A stretch of 64,000 bases of DNA. It comes from Adiantum capillus-veneris (taxonomy: Eukaryota > Streptophyta > Polypodiopsida > Polypodiales > Pteridaceae). The notes beneath the pieces are model-generated. The model ran no database searches and was not told the origin of the DNA. It was given only the letters and a program-made list of their open reading frames with translations. Positions 22,681 to 37,034 of this stretch are shown here, piece after piece (position 1 is the stretch's first letter; each line of letters begins with the position of its first letter). Location: the NCBI GenBank assembly GCA_014529385.2, contig CM043970.1, forward strand, positions 40,169,279-40,233,278, read 5' to 3'. The position numbers were made by a program, and so were the translations under genes.

Positions 22681-22698
22681 GTGTTGCTTAAGCAACAC
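22681..22698. repeat. 18-bp perfect palindrome
   Basis: GTGTTGCTTAAGCAACAC equals its own reverse complement. It lies just beyond the gypsy remnant; its core GCTTAAGC resembles the CACTA-2 subterminal motif. No element could be delimited around it. Confidence 0.8.
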
Positions 22699-23049
22699 GG
22701 TAAATTTTGCCCCAAAAAGTAATACAAGTGTTTCTAATAGCATCAGTAAATGTGTTGGTAAGTGCGTTCCATGTTGCGACTCTCTTAACGATCCGTACAA
22801 ATTGTAAAACATTGTAAAAGTGATTGTGTTTCTTACTGACGCTAAAAACTTAAAAAAAAAGCCAAAATTTGTTGCCAGAGCCATTTTTGGTCCTGCGCGA
22901 CAACTGAGCAAGATAATTTCTTTATCAACTCTATAGTGAAGCGAGGTCGACCTACCCCCACGCCCTCTCTAGCGACCCCCATCTCTCCTTTGCCCCCACC
23001 CCATCTCTCCTTCGTGAGGTACGCGCGCGTGCACACAGACACACACACA

Positions 23050-26276
<3,227 letters not shown>

Positions 26277-26336
<60 letters not shown>
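26277..26336. repeat. (GA)n microsatellite
   Basis: About 60 bp of pure GA repeat, directly left of the tandem repeat array at 26355. Confidence 0.98.
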
Positions 26337-26340
<4 letters not shown>

Positions 26341-26354
26341 CACCAAGAGATATA

Positions 26355-26890
26355 GTATGGCCCTAGGCCCATAAGGTGCCAATGTAGAAGCTCTAGAGGG
26401 ACATTTAGGTCACTCAAGGGCACCTACATGGTCACCATGGCCGCCCTATGCTCCTAGGGACATAGGACCTCTCACTAAATTAGAGGATACTTTTTGGCCC
26501 TAGGACCATAGGGTGTCAATGAAGAAGCTCTAGAGGAAAATTTAGGCCACTCAATGGAACCTACAAAGGCACCATGGCCGCCCTATGGCCCTAGGCCATA
26601 CAACCTCCCAATAGAATAGAGGGCACCTTGTGGTCCTAGGGCCATACGGTGCCAATGTAGGAGCTCTAGAGGGGAATTTAGGCGACTCAAGGGCATCGAC
26701 ATGGGCATCATGGCCTTCTTATGGCCCTAGGGACATAGGATCTCTCACTAGGGTAGAGGGTACTATGTGACCCTAGGGCCATAGGATCTCTCACTAGAGT
26801 AGAGGGTACTATGGGTCCCTAGGGCCATAGGGTGAGAATGTAGAAGCTCTAGAGGGGCATTTAGGCCACTCAAGGGCACCTACATGGGTG
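26355..26890. repeat. Tandem repeat array, unit about 136 bp
   Basis: Four copies of a unit holding AAGCTCTAGAGG, TTTAGGYCACTCAAGGG and ATGGCCCTAGG. Anchors AATGTAGAAG-like lie at 26381, 26518, 26653 and 26837. The last interval is longer because a 48-bp subunit (CATAGGATCTCTCACTAG) is itself duplicated. The array sits between two GA tracts and looks satellite-like. Confidence 0.85.
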
Positions 26891-26926
26891 CTAATGAGTA
26901 CGTAATGTAGAACAGATGCAAGAATC

Positions 26927-26931
<5 letters not shown>

Positions 26932-27006
<75 letters not shown>

Positions 27007-27007
27007 G
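26932..27007. repeat. (GA)n microsatellite
   Basis: About 70 bp of GA with one CA interruption near 27000. Confidence 0.98.
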
Positions 27008-27059
27008 AATCCGAGGGCAATGTGGAGCCAATCCGAGAAGAAAAAAGCAAAGGGGCAGG

Positions 27060-28070
27060 TCCCACAGCAAGTGAGAGAGGGATAGTTGGAAATTGTCGAC
27101 GTGAAATATGAAATGGTTGCTATTAGGGCTAATGCCGATTATATGCAATGCAAAATAGATTTTATATTGAGCTCAAGTTGATGGTACAAGCAGCTAAAAT
27201 ACCCAATTTTTTCTTTTGGCTTGGCCACTCCTATAAAAGGAGAAGCACACAATTTTGGAGTGTTCTTCTTTTTGGGCCAATTTTGAAGGTTAATGCGAGG
27301 GCTTTTTGGGGAACTGACAGCAAATGGGAATTCTGGAGCTTGAGAGCAGTTGGTGAAGACAAGGGAAGGGCAGAAAAAGCATTGAGAGCACGAAATGACT
27401 GGATGGCGGTGCAACTTGGAGGAGTTTTTTGAACCAAGGGTTGCAAATTGAAGGGCATACCGAAGCGGGCATATGCAACGAAATTGTAAAAGAGAAATCA
27501 AAAATCTTAAGTTGTATCTGTTGTTGGTTGTCAGCATCTCTAGAGTCTTGAATCTCTCTTTCTTTTCATCGTATCAATCACTAGCGTTCTTATTTGCAGT
27601 CTTCTCTCTCTTAAACTCTCTTTAATTATGAATATTATGTGTATTAAGCCATTAATTAAGTCTATCTGCACTGTTTTATCCGATTTTGAGCGTGTGCTAA
27701 GCTTCTATCTATAGCCACAGGCTCGGTGCTTTCCCGATCGACCCTAGAGGACCACACACTCTGACAACATATGATACCATTGACAAGATCCTTGTTTTGT
27801 TCCACCCGCTTGTCTAACACACAAATAGGTGACTTGTTGGTGAGATGATATGTTATAGTAACAACTAATTTTGCTCATCAAAGATTTGAGTGCATTCAAA
27901 CTAAAAGGACCTTTTGCAAATGATTTTGTTCAATCAATGGCAAAAGTGCAACCTGCATGGAAGTGGTGAATGATGAACGTGGTGAGAATTTTGGTGTAAT
28001 GTGGAATAAATTTCAGATCCAAGAGAAATTGGAGTACATATAAGTATGTTCATAGCATACTTTATAAAAC
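27060..28070 (+). repeat. Duplicated 1-kb segment, left copy (retroelement-derived)
   Basis: Near-identical in order and sequence to 52925-53930. It contains a TATA box in CCTATAAAAGGAGAAGCAC (near 27230) and, near 27772, GATACCATTG, whose complement CAATGGTATC resembles a tRNA-Met primer site. This suggests part of an LTR element, but its ends were not fixed. No long ORF. Confidence 0.7.
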
Positions 28071-28432
28071 AAATTATTAATAGAGAGAGCTAAAAAATTA
28101 GTTTACATGTTTTGCGATAAAAAGATACTGCATCATATCAAAATAATTGGTTATGAGGAAGAAATATCTAGTTAGGTGTATGACTATCAAGTAGAAGATG
28201 AACGTGAGTTCAACATTGGTGTATCTCAATGCACAATGGCTGAGATCAAAGAGAACCTTACAATAGATATAGACAATCTAGCAGAATAGAACAAAAAATA
28301 GACAGACAAAAAAAAAAACAATGATTGCAAAGATATCTCAAGGCATTCATATCACCCATGTCCTCATGAAAAACACCTTCAAAAGATACAACATACTAGC
28401 AGATCAGCGTATGCACACTTCCAAACACACGT

Positions 28433-29618
28433 TGTCGGAATGTGTGCGGTCTAGCTGGGAAGGTGCAAAACCTCTGGCTGTGAGAGTTTGTGATGAGATT
28501 CACAAACACTTTGTGAAAAAGCATTTGTGGAGAATCACCAAACCTCTTTCTAAGGGTGACAAATAATCTAAGAGCGTTCGTGACAGCAGAGTCACAAACC
28601 CTCTTTCCTATCGTGCTTGGAAATTGCTTGTTTTCGTAGTTGAGATTATGATAAGAGGATCATCAAATCACATTCAATTCCACTTTAAGAGACCATTTGA
28701 AAACACTAAAGTTTCAGCCATGAAACCTCAATTCTCATACAAGCACAGTTCTCAATCAAAACCCAAACCTCTTTCATGGTATCATGTAGCCTCGCCTCCA
28801 ATTACATAGTCGTAGCATCAAACAGCTGAAAGGAACGCTCGAGCTTCCACCTTCACGATGACAATTTTCTGTTTTTTCAGAGATTTATGAGCTTCTAAAG
28901 TGAAGCCCACACACCATTTTGATAAGGGGAAACCCTAATTCACTCCCTCACAAGCTTAGATAGAAGATTGCAAAGAGGCAGGACTGCCCTACACATAAAT
29001 TGAGCAACCATGGAAGCCATTACACAGTAGTGATAAAGTGCAGGTTTTTTCTATAAAAAGCCCCCTTCTCCCTCTTCCCCATGGAAATATGAGCTGATGT
29101 GTCAATTTGTGGGCCATTTTTCCACTTTGGACCAAAACTAGGCCATTTTCAACTCATTTTTGATGCGAAAAATCCTAAACAGAGTAAGGAAAATCCCTAA
29201 ATTTTGTGGGATCACTTGCATAAGAATAAAAAGCATAGATAATCATCATTTTTCTTTAATATACCATTTTGGGTCACTTTCCATGTAATTCTGCACAAAC
29301 GACATCTGTTAGCTGCTATTTTTGGTAGTTTTTGCCCGCATCAGTCTTTGTAGGCGAGATGAGGGTGCCACCATGAAACACTTGGACTATGTACATTGTC
29401 AAACAAAATTAGGCATCTTATAAAGTGAAAAAGAACGCAAATGAGCCACATCCAAGGCTACGACTCCCCGGGTAGGTATGTACATGATAGCGATAGTAGT
29501 AGCCGCTTTAGCATATATCACGATATGTACATTATTGCTTTTCTTTCCATGCATCAAGAAGTGTCAAAAGTGAGGTGAATGTTTTTATTTCACACTATGT
29601 ACATGCCACATCACGACA
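28433..29618 (-). repeat. 3' LTR of gypsy A
   Basis: 1186 bp, plus-strand ends TGTCG...CGACA. It matches 35660-39633 outside the insertion. Fragments of the same LTR occur at 53930-54356. Confidence 0.9.
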
Positions 29619-29639
29619 TCCACCCTCTTTGAACCTGCA

Positions 29640-31173
29640 CATCCTCGGACATGTGCCAATATTTTCCCTATATAGGTTTAATCTTCATTAAGATCCACAA
29701 ATATTTGGATGTCATTTTCATTTTTTGCAAAGTCTGGAAAACCTCTATTTTTTCATCCTCATCTGTAGCAATGTCATTAGGTTCTTCATCATCATCTTGT
29801 TGTGAATCAAAAGGATCATTATCATGTCTCCTCTTGAACATCTTGATTCTTTTGCCCGATATGGGAATTTTAAGCTCTGTTCCATCGAGCTCCCTCAAAG
29901 TATATGTAGCATTTCCGTGCACATGTTTGACAACATAGGGACGAAACCACCTTTTTGCACTTTCTTTGTGTGGTGTGTTGGTTGTCAAGGCTACTGTCGT
30001 ACATTAGGACCCAACCACCCTCTTCAATAGGCTTGGGTCGAAACCTATGTCTTTTATCATAACTATCATTATTCTTTAGTCTTGCATCCTTCAATCGAGC
30101 TTTAGCAATGTCTCTGTCGTCCTGTCTTCTTTCCAATTGCTTTATGCGGAAAGCAAGTAGATTTTCCCTACTTACACCATCTTCCCAAGGTAACATGTTC
30201 CAAGTAGGAACTACATCCTCAGTTGGCATGAATGGCTTCTGTGACCATACATCAATTCAGTAGGCATGTAGCCAGTCACTGAGCTATGAGTTGTACGATA
30301 AAACCACAAAGCATATGGTAGTAACCTTGTCCACTCATGCATTCTACCTTAGCATGCCTTAGCCAAAGCTTTGACAATAAGAGGATGTCCTCTTTCACTT
30401 TTCTCATTTCCCTCTGGATTATAAGCACAAGTCAGGGCTATCTTGATACCAATTCTTGTGACGAAATCCCTTGCTTCATCTGCATCTAACTCACCTCTAT
30501 CAGGAAATGTCTTTCCCACACAGCCATAGCGGCAAATTACATCTTCAAGCAAAAATTTACAAGAAGCTTCTATAGTTTTTGTCAACAATGCACGCTCTTC
30601 CACTTGGTTTGTCAAGTCTTCTCGTGCAAGTACCAAGTATCTCATTTGCCAAAGTCCTAAAGGCATTGTGACTAGATCAACAACCCATTTATAGTGCATG
30701 GCTAATGGGTATGTAAGATGCAATCCATCACGATGACGTACATTGGAATACATTTGGCATGTGACACAAGACTCCACAAAATCCGCTACATCCTTATACA
30801 TGCCTTTCCACCAATATCTCTCTTTCACTTTGAAAAAAGTAGCCCATAGACCTCGAGCATATAGGCTTTCATGAAGCTCTTTGATAACTTTGAGCTGAGT
30901 AGTCTTATCACATACTACTCGTAATGGAGTCCCATCTGTTCTTTTAGGATGTTTCCATAAGTAGCCATCCCTCAAGAAGAATCCATATGATTTCTTTCTG
31001 ATCCTTTTGAATTCTGACTCACTCGAATCATCTTGCTTTTGTAAAGTACTCAGGTAGCGACCTATGAGCAACCATTCATCCTCATAGAACTCATCTGAAA
31101 AGGATTCAAGTGAAGATACAATGCATATATCATCACACTTTGCATGAGAAATTGTGTAGAATTTTGTGCCCAC
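29640..31173 (-). pseudogene. Gypsy A integrase and C-terminal tail
   Basis: HHCC-type zinc-binding region (LHESLYARGLWATFFKV, then YWWKGMYKDVADFVESCVTC) followed by the core: KWVVDLVTMPLG (first Asp), FPDRGELDADEARDF (second Asp) and AYNPEGNEKSERGHP (Glu). The frame is interrupted near 30240-30350. The C-terminal part reads FDKRHRFRPKPIEEGGW-like text and VHGNATYTLRELDGTELKI near 29900, the GPY/F-like tail, with no chromodomain seen. The ORF ends close to the polypurine tract. Confidence 0.85.
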
Positions 31174-31806
31174 ATCTTCTTCATATCATCCTCATCTTCA
31201 TACCTTGCCCTTGAAAGCATACCTGCCATTGCATTATCTTTTCTTGTAATGTGATTCAATTCTGGGTTCAAGGACTTTATATAATCAATCCACCTAAGCA
31301 TAGCAATATCAGGAGTAGAGCAGCTTGCAATCATCCCCAGAAGTGGTAAGCAATCAGTCTCCAATGAAGTATCTTTGTCACACTTTAAATGCTGTAACCA
31401 CCCCCCATAACTCCCTTTTTACCTGTGGATATGCTCTTTGGCAAGAGCTTAGAACCTTGGAAACAAACCTCACCACATACCTGTGTTTCTCTTCATCGTC
31501 TTGTCCTACTGCCCATCCAATTCCCGTTGGACTAGTGTCCACTGTCACAATCACCGGTCTTCCACACTCATAGTCAATCTTCCTCAAAGTTGGTGAAGAA
31601 AGAAACAATTGCTTCAACTTCCTCATAGCTTTTACATGTACATCATTCCATTGAAACCTTTGATTCTTCCTTAGCAATTGATAAAGAGGATCTGCAACAT
31701 GTGCATAATGTGGAATCCATATGAGATAGAAGACACATGCACCTAGAAACCTTCTCACCTCCGTGATATTTATGCATACTTCCTTCATCCTCTGTATTGC
31801 ATCCAC
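31062..31806 (-). pseudogene. Gypsy A RT thumb and RNase H
   Basis: EVRRFLGACVFYLIWIPHYA and PLYQLLRKNQRFQWNDVHV (thumb/connection), then RPVIVTVDTSPTGIGWAVGQ (first RNase H Asp) and KVLSSCQRAYPQVKRELWGV (Glu). A second frame (31364 down to 31062) adds METDCLPLLGMI and NHITRKDNAMAGMLSRA, the RNase H end. Split by a frame change near 31375. Confidence 0.85.
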
Positions 31807-31821
31807 TTTAGTTGGACAAGG

Positions 31822-33150
31822 TCAACAACCATGAGGATTAAAAAGATGTCCCACTATCAATATTTCTTCAACCCCAAACACTGACTTTTGCCCAGATAAT
31901 GTAAGGTTCACTTCTTCTAGCCTTGTTAAGATTCTATTACAATCATTGATGTGGTTTGCTACATATTTACGACACCCCCTTGAATCCAAAGCCTCATCTT
32001 TTTTAGCTAAGTCGCATCCTTTGATTGGAACGTCATCAAGAAAAGGCATTGTAATTTGAGGTATGAAGTCACGAGGGACTTTGTTCATACCATTCATCAT
32101 GTACGCAACCGCGTTGGTTTCTCCCTGCTATAAGGTGCACATCCTTACCAAACCCAAGGGTGTTCTCATGGTAGTCAAGTCCTTGCTTTCCATTGCTAGT
32201 TGGAACTGATCATACCTTGAGTACAAATCCCCCATAGAATATATTGCCCTTCCTGCAAATGCTTCTGCAACCTCATCTACAATTGGCCCTGTACCCATAT
32301 TCCTAATTGTGACTTTGTTGAAGGCCACATGTCTTGAATGAAACGTAGAGATCCATTTTTCTTTGGTACTATGAACCATCTGCTTGAGTAGGGGGCACAT
32401 GAAGGTTCCAAAATCCCCATCTTTATCTTTTCATTGAGTAAATCTATAAGCTTTGGAAAGAGTGTTTTTGGCACTAGAATTGGTCGTAGATTCCAAGGCA
32501 CATGAGATACAGTGAATATTACCATTGTTTCAAATATAGATGGATCCACACACCCTATCTCATGCGGCTCAAATGCAAAATCTTTTCCATGTTTGGAGAG
32601 TGTCCGTTCAAAGAATTTTCTTTCAATCTCTGTCAAGGAGTCATTGCCTCCAACTTTTAACATCTTCAATGACTCTTGCACAAACTTGTGTCCAATTCTT
32701 TCTGGATCTCGGAGACTAGGTTGCAAAGAAGCCTGATCCATCATTTCCTTGCAATATGTAGGCAAAGGCAATGCCACTGGTTTCACCTTCTTTGCTATAG
32801 TTTTGTACTTCGTCTCCACTCGCACTTCTAGATCTTTTTGCACATTGAAGAACTCCTCATCTTTGAAAGACTCAATGATTCTATACATGTCCATAGAAGC
32901 TAATTTTACCAGGTCATTTTCTTGTTGGAAACTAGAACTTGTTATAGCACTGAGATCTCTCATAGTATCTACAAAAAAAGCCTCCTCAAAAACACTTGAA
33001 ATATACTCGTCTTCATCTAGCAAATTATGGTTTTTGTATTTTCTCTGTACACTATTTACATATTGTTTTTGTCCTTTCTTTAAATCTCCAAGCTTTGTGA
33101 AAGATACTGATCCATACTTTGCTACTAGGGCACCTGTAGAAAAAGCTTCA
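31822..33150 (-). pseudogene. Gypsy A reverse transcriptase
   Basis: Linker GKDFAFEPHEIGCVDPSIFE, palm HVPWNLRPILVPKTLFPKL, GILEPSCAPYSSRWFIVPKK, then a frame change to MGDLYSRYDQFQLAMESKDL and finally ITMPFLDDVPIKGCD with the active-site box FLDD at 32032-32043. FLDD in place of the common Y(V/L)DD is typical of only some gypsy lineages. At least two frame changes (near 32300 and 32110). Confidence 0.85.
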
Positions 33151-33205
33151 TCTCCCTTCGGATCAGGCGAGAACCTTTTTCTTTGTGTACCATTGCACTC
33201 CCGCT

Positions 33206-34168
33206 TTACAATGGTACTCGGCCAAAACCCCTTATCTCCCTTTGATCTCGAAACTCCTTGCTTGGTTTTGGTAGAGAATGGTCCCTTAAGCTTTCATGAT
33301 TTCGCTCATGGTCAACGCAAACTGTCAAGAATTGAACAACTCTTTTTCCATCTTTGCTTTTGACCCTGGCATAGGTAGATCCATCATCCAATACTTTTTT
33401 CTCCATTCGCACTGTGGTGATGTATGGTTGTCCAAGGATTAGAGGATAGATTGACATCTCTTGAACAAAGAAATTTGGCTCACCTTTCACATCCCCTATG
33501 GTTACATTAACATTTGGACAAGCACCATAAAGATCCCCGGATGATTTGTTTGCAACCCTAATCATCCACCCATGGTCAGTATCAATTGGCCACTTTCCCT
33601 TCATATAGAGACTCTTGGACATGAGGTTAATCTCCGAACCATGGTCTATCAAGGCCACATAAGGCTCCTCAAGATCTCCCACCTTGACCAAGGTTTCTGT
33701 TGTAGCCCTTGCCCAATAGTTTCTAGAATAGTGGCTCTTATGAGTGGCTTCTTCTTCATCTTCATCTTCAAATTTAACATGCCTATTTATGCCGCCCGAA
33801 GATTGGTAGCACCTTACAAAATTCTCATCTTCATCTATTTGTTGTACTTGTATCACATGTGTCTTTGAAGCACTCTCTTCAGCCTCTGATTGGATAGACT
33901 CCGTTAGAGCTTGTCGCTTCCTTCTTATGCTATCAATGATTTCCTCGTGGAACTCACTTTTTGCAATGCCAAGGACTTCTCCCAATGTAAACTCCACCTT
34001 GCTATTTAATATCCTTTCCTCTAAAGCTTTCTTTAAATCTGTGACAACTTCCATATCTGATTTTAGCTTGTATGATGGGATTTTTCCCTTGCTCTTTTCT
34101 TTATATTGCTTCTCCTTTGATGAAGCATCTCTCGTTGGTACTTCTTGTGATGGAGGCTCCCTTGACAT
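33206..34168 (-). pseudogene. Gypsy A protease region
   Basis: Open frame of 320 codons. N-terminal third is a gag/linker rich in Lys and Glu; the protease core reads EEPYVALIDHGSEINLMSKS, later SIYPLILGQPYITTVRME. The catalytic triplet is D-H-G rather than D-S/T-G. The frame ends in a TAA after GFGRVPL and continues as SGSAMVHKEKGS, so the stop may be a changed Gln codon. If active it would process Gag-Pol. Confidence 0.8.
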
Positions 34169-34403
34169 GGGCTCTTGAGAGGGACTCGGATCCTTTCTCC
34201 CTCCACCTCTAGCAGCCCTCTTTGAGGGGCCTTCATCCCATTTTCTCTCTTGCGTTTTTCTTCATCAAGTGCCTTGTTTCTTCAAAACTTTGCAATGTAG
34301 GCATGCACTGACAAAGCATCTACAGGCTCATTCCACCTAGTCTCAATATGGATACAATCTCCTGCTTCATGTAAGACTTCTTTAGTCAAATTTTCCTTCA
34401 TAG

Positions 34404-35590
34404 CTAACTCCATCGCCGATGGCCAGACAATTTCACCATCCTTACATCTTCAATATTTTCTGACCCTTTGAGCATGACTTGACGAGTCTTTAAGCCAAAT
34501 GCTGCTGCTTTAACCATTGAGATAGTATGACTGGTTTCCATGTCCTCAACTAGCTTTTTCATCCCTCCTTTGCCAAAGTTGGTCGCCAAGGGCTTCCCTG
34601 TTTCTCTAAGATGTATCTTCCCTTCTTTGAAGAAGACAAGATCTTTACCCAAGGCGTCTTTGAAGCTTTCACAATCCATTCTTGGATGGTTTGGGTTGTC
34701 ACACCATATGCACCTATTCACAAATCCCTCTCTGTTTTGAGGAATTTGACTTGATAACTGTCTAGATGTTTCCCCTTTTCTTCAAGCCTTGCTAACTTTA
34801 ATTTCAGCTCGCATATGCCCTTAAGTTCTTCAAGCATAGATCCATCATCCTCAGAAGCTACAATAATAGGTTTTGGCTGCTTCTCAGCAATAGCAGGAAC
34901 TAGAGCACCATTGTTCACCACCATCTTGTCTCTTCTGAATTGTCTTTTCGCCAACAGGGAGACTGCATCTTGTACATCATTCCACCTTGTCTTCAAACCT
35001 TGCTCTGCATCTTTGTATTCCAAGAGAATCTCTAACTTTTCTTCAATTTATTTGCCCACTGCTTGTAGGAAAAGTTCTACCATCTCCCTATCCAAGGATG
35101 CTTGTTCAATTTGTGATAGTTGAGCATAGCATCACTCAAACTCTCTGAGAAGCTCTGTAGCAGAGATCCCTTCTCTAGGCTTTGCAACCCAATCTAAGAA
35201 AGTTCTTTTGGTCACCCTCTCAGAGTCCTCCATAAAGTAGTCTTCTTTTAGAGAAGGCTTGAATTACTCCCAATTTCTTCCATGAGCATTTTGAATTTCC
35301 CTAATAAGGTCTCCGATCTTTGGGACACAAACTAGCTCAAAACTTCGAACCATGTCTTCCTCACACACTAGGCTAAACTGCATTTCCTTCATATAATCTC
35401 GTAGATACTTTGTAATTTCCTTGTCATAAAATTGGTCAATTCTCTTCACAATGGACTGTAGTGCTTTTGTGGTTGAAATTTGGCTTCTTTCCGCTGCTTG
35501 TTGTTGCTACATGTACATGGCAAATGCTTGAAACATCTGCATGACTATAGGATCAAAGTGCATCCCATGTGTCTCTTGATTTTTATCCAT
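34404..35590 (-). pseudogene. Gypsy A gag
   Basis: Starts ATG at 35590 (MDKNQETHGMHFDPIVMQ), with in-frame TAG at 35507-35509, then KEITKYLRDYMKEMQFSL, a TAA after AHGRNWE, FLDWVAKPREGISATELLRE and YKDAEQGLKTRWNDVQDAVS. The final part shows a CCHC-like CIWCDNPNHPRMDC near 34700. Gag would form the particle; here it is broken by at least four stops, most at positions where Gln fits. Confidence 0.75.
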
Positions 35591-35637
35591 GGCTAACAAA
35601 GTGTATAGATCAATTCACAAACTCCCACGCCAGCAAC

Positions 35638-35655
35638 TTCGCGTCGGGTTCACCA
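35638..35655 (-). promoter_or_regulatory. Candidate primer-binding site of gypsy A
   Basis: On the minus strand TGGTGAACCCGACGCGAA begins four bases inside the end of the 5' LTR (35660). Position and TGG start fit a tRNA primer site; the tRNA is not identified. Confidence 0.6.
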
Positions 35656-36480
35656 GAAATGTCGGAATGTGTGCGTTCTAGCTAGGAAGGTGCAAAACCT
35701 CTAGCTGTGAGAGTTTGTGATGAGAGTCACAAACACTCTGTGAAAAAGCGTTTGTGGAGAATCACCAACCCTCTCTCTAAGGGTGATAGATAATCTAAGG
35801 GCGTTCCTAACTGTGAGGTCCCCACCCAGTCGTATCAAAACAACGGATCTGATGGTAAACCTGGTGGCCACTAGATCTATAGCGGAAGCAAACAAAATGG
35901 TTCAGGGTTCGACTAGCCGACGATCTCTCATCACAAAGTGAGTCGAGTTCGAGCCTACTAGCAAGGAGATCTAGCTCCACCTCGCAGGGGAAGCGTACTT
36001 GAACTATCTAGCGATCCTATGACCCACCTTCCAAGAGGAGAGAAGCCTCGAGTGCCTTTTTCCCCATGTTTCAGAGGCACGTACTCTCGAGAAGTCCCCG
36101 CTCTAGGGGCAATGAGCGTTACTAATATCGAGTAAGCACTATGGGGATAGAGAGTTCCCGACCAATCGGGACCACCCATCTCGTAGGCATTGGCAACCTG
36201 AGCCAAGCCCCCACTTTCCACCCCCACACTCACACTTCATCGTGTGACCTAATTACTACCACAAAGGTTGTTCAACATAAATATTCCTTGTTTAATTCCG
36301 AATCACATGGTTCGTTAAAACAGCGCTTCAACCAGTATTGCAAACAACACCAAGACAGAATTCTAGTAAAAATTATACTCAAACTTATTCATAAAAATTC
36401 CAATGTTCAGGAGGTACAACATCCCCCCTCCAGCGAGAGTTCACTCCTCCCGTTGTCGCCTAGCGGCCCATACAACTAGG

Positions 36481-36605
36481 TATGTCCACCGCATAGAAAG
36501 CACGTCATGGACACTCCCACCGCATAGAAAGCAAGACGTGGGTTCCCACCGCATAGAAAGCAAGTCGTGGGTATCCACCGCATAGAAAGCAAGTCGTGGA
36601 TTCAA
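36481..36605. repeat. CACCGCATAGAAAGCA tandem motif, four copies
   Basis: Units of about 28-36 bp with core CCACCGCATAGAAAGCA and a following CGTGG, inside the solo LTR. Four copies are clear. Confidence 0.85.
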
Positions 36606-36857
36606 GAGCCCTTAACGAAGAACTCTACCCCCTGTGATCAGTAGGGGGGTCAGGACTGATTCAACATTGGAAATAAAATGAACATGTCGAGCTAAATTTT
36701 TCCTAGCAAACATTCTTTCCTCTTGCAAACAGCATACCCATCAATCATTTCTTTCCTACTTTATACTTAAATGTACTATGCATTCAATGCCGAGGTTTCC
36801 GTCGGATTTCTCCAACATGTTTGGGGATATGAGCATTCCTAACTAGCGTATGCAATG

Positions 36858-37034
36858 TTAATTTAAACAACTTGAAAAAAAAATATGATCTACCTCTTCC
36901 ACTTCTTCATCGATGGCCCGTGAGATGGCCGGTATTTGCTCGTCCATGGGAGCCTTTCCCTTTCCGTTGACATTGCTCGTTCCTGCTTCGCGATCATGGG
37001 CACCACCGAAGCGCGTCCTCTTAACCGGAGCCAT
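36858..37034 (-). CDS. Short ORF inside the solo LTR (58 aa)
   Basis: Starts MAPVKRTRFGGAHDREAG and continues with a Lys/Gly-rich then acidic stretch (KGKAPMDEQIP, DEEVEEVD), ending TAA. The composition resembles the first residues of plant gypsy gag proteins, and a GTAGAT after GAAGAG could be a splice donor. It lies about 0.9 kb downstream of the minus-strand TATA box. It may be an LTR-encoded leader or gag start; function unproven. Confidence 0.35.
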   Translation of the reverse strand: MAPVKRTRFGGAHDREAGTSNVNGKGKAPMDEQIPAISRAIDEEVEEVDHIFFSSCLN

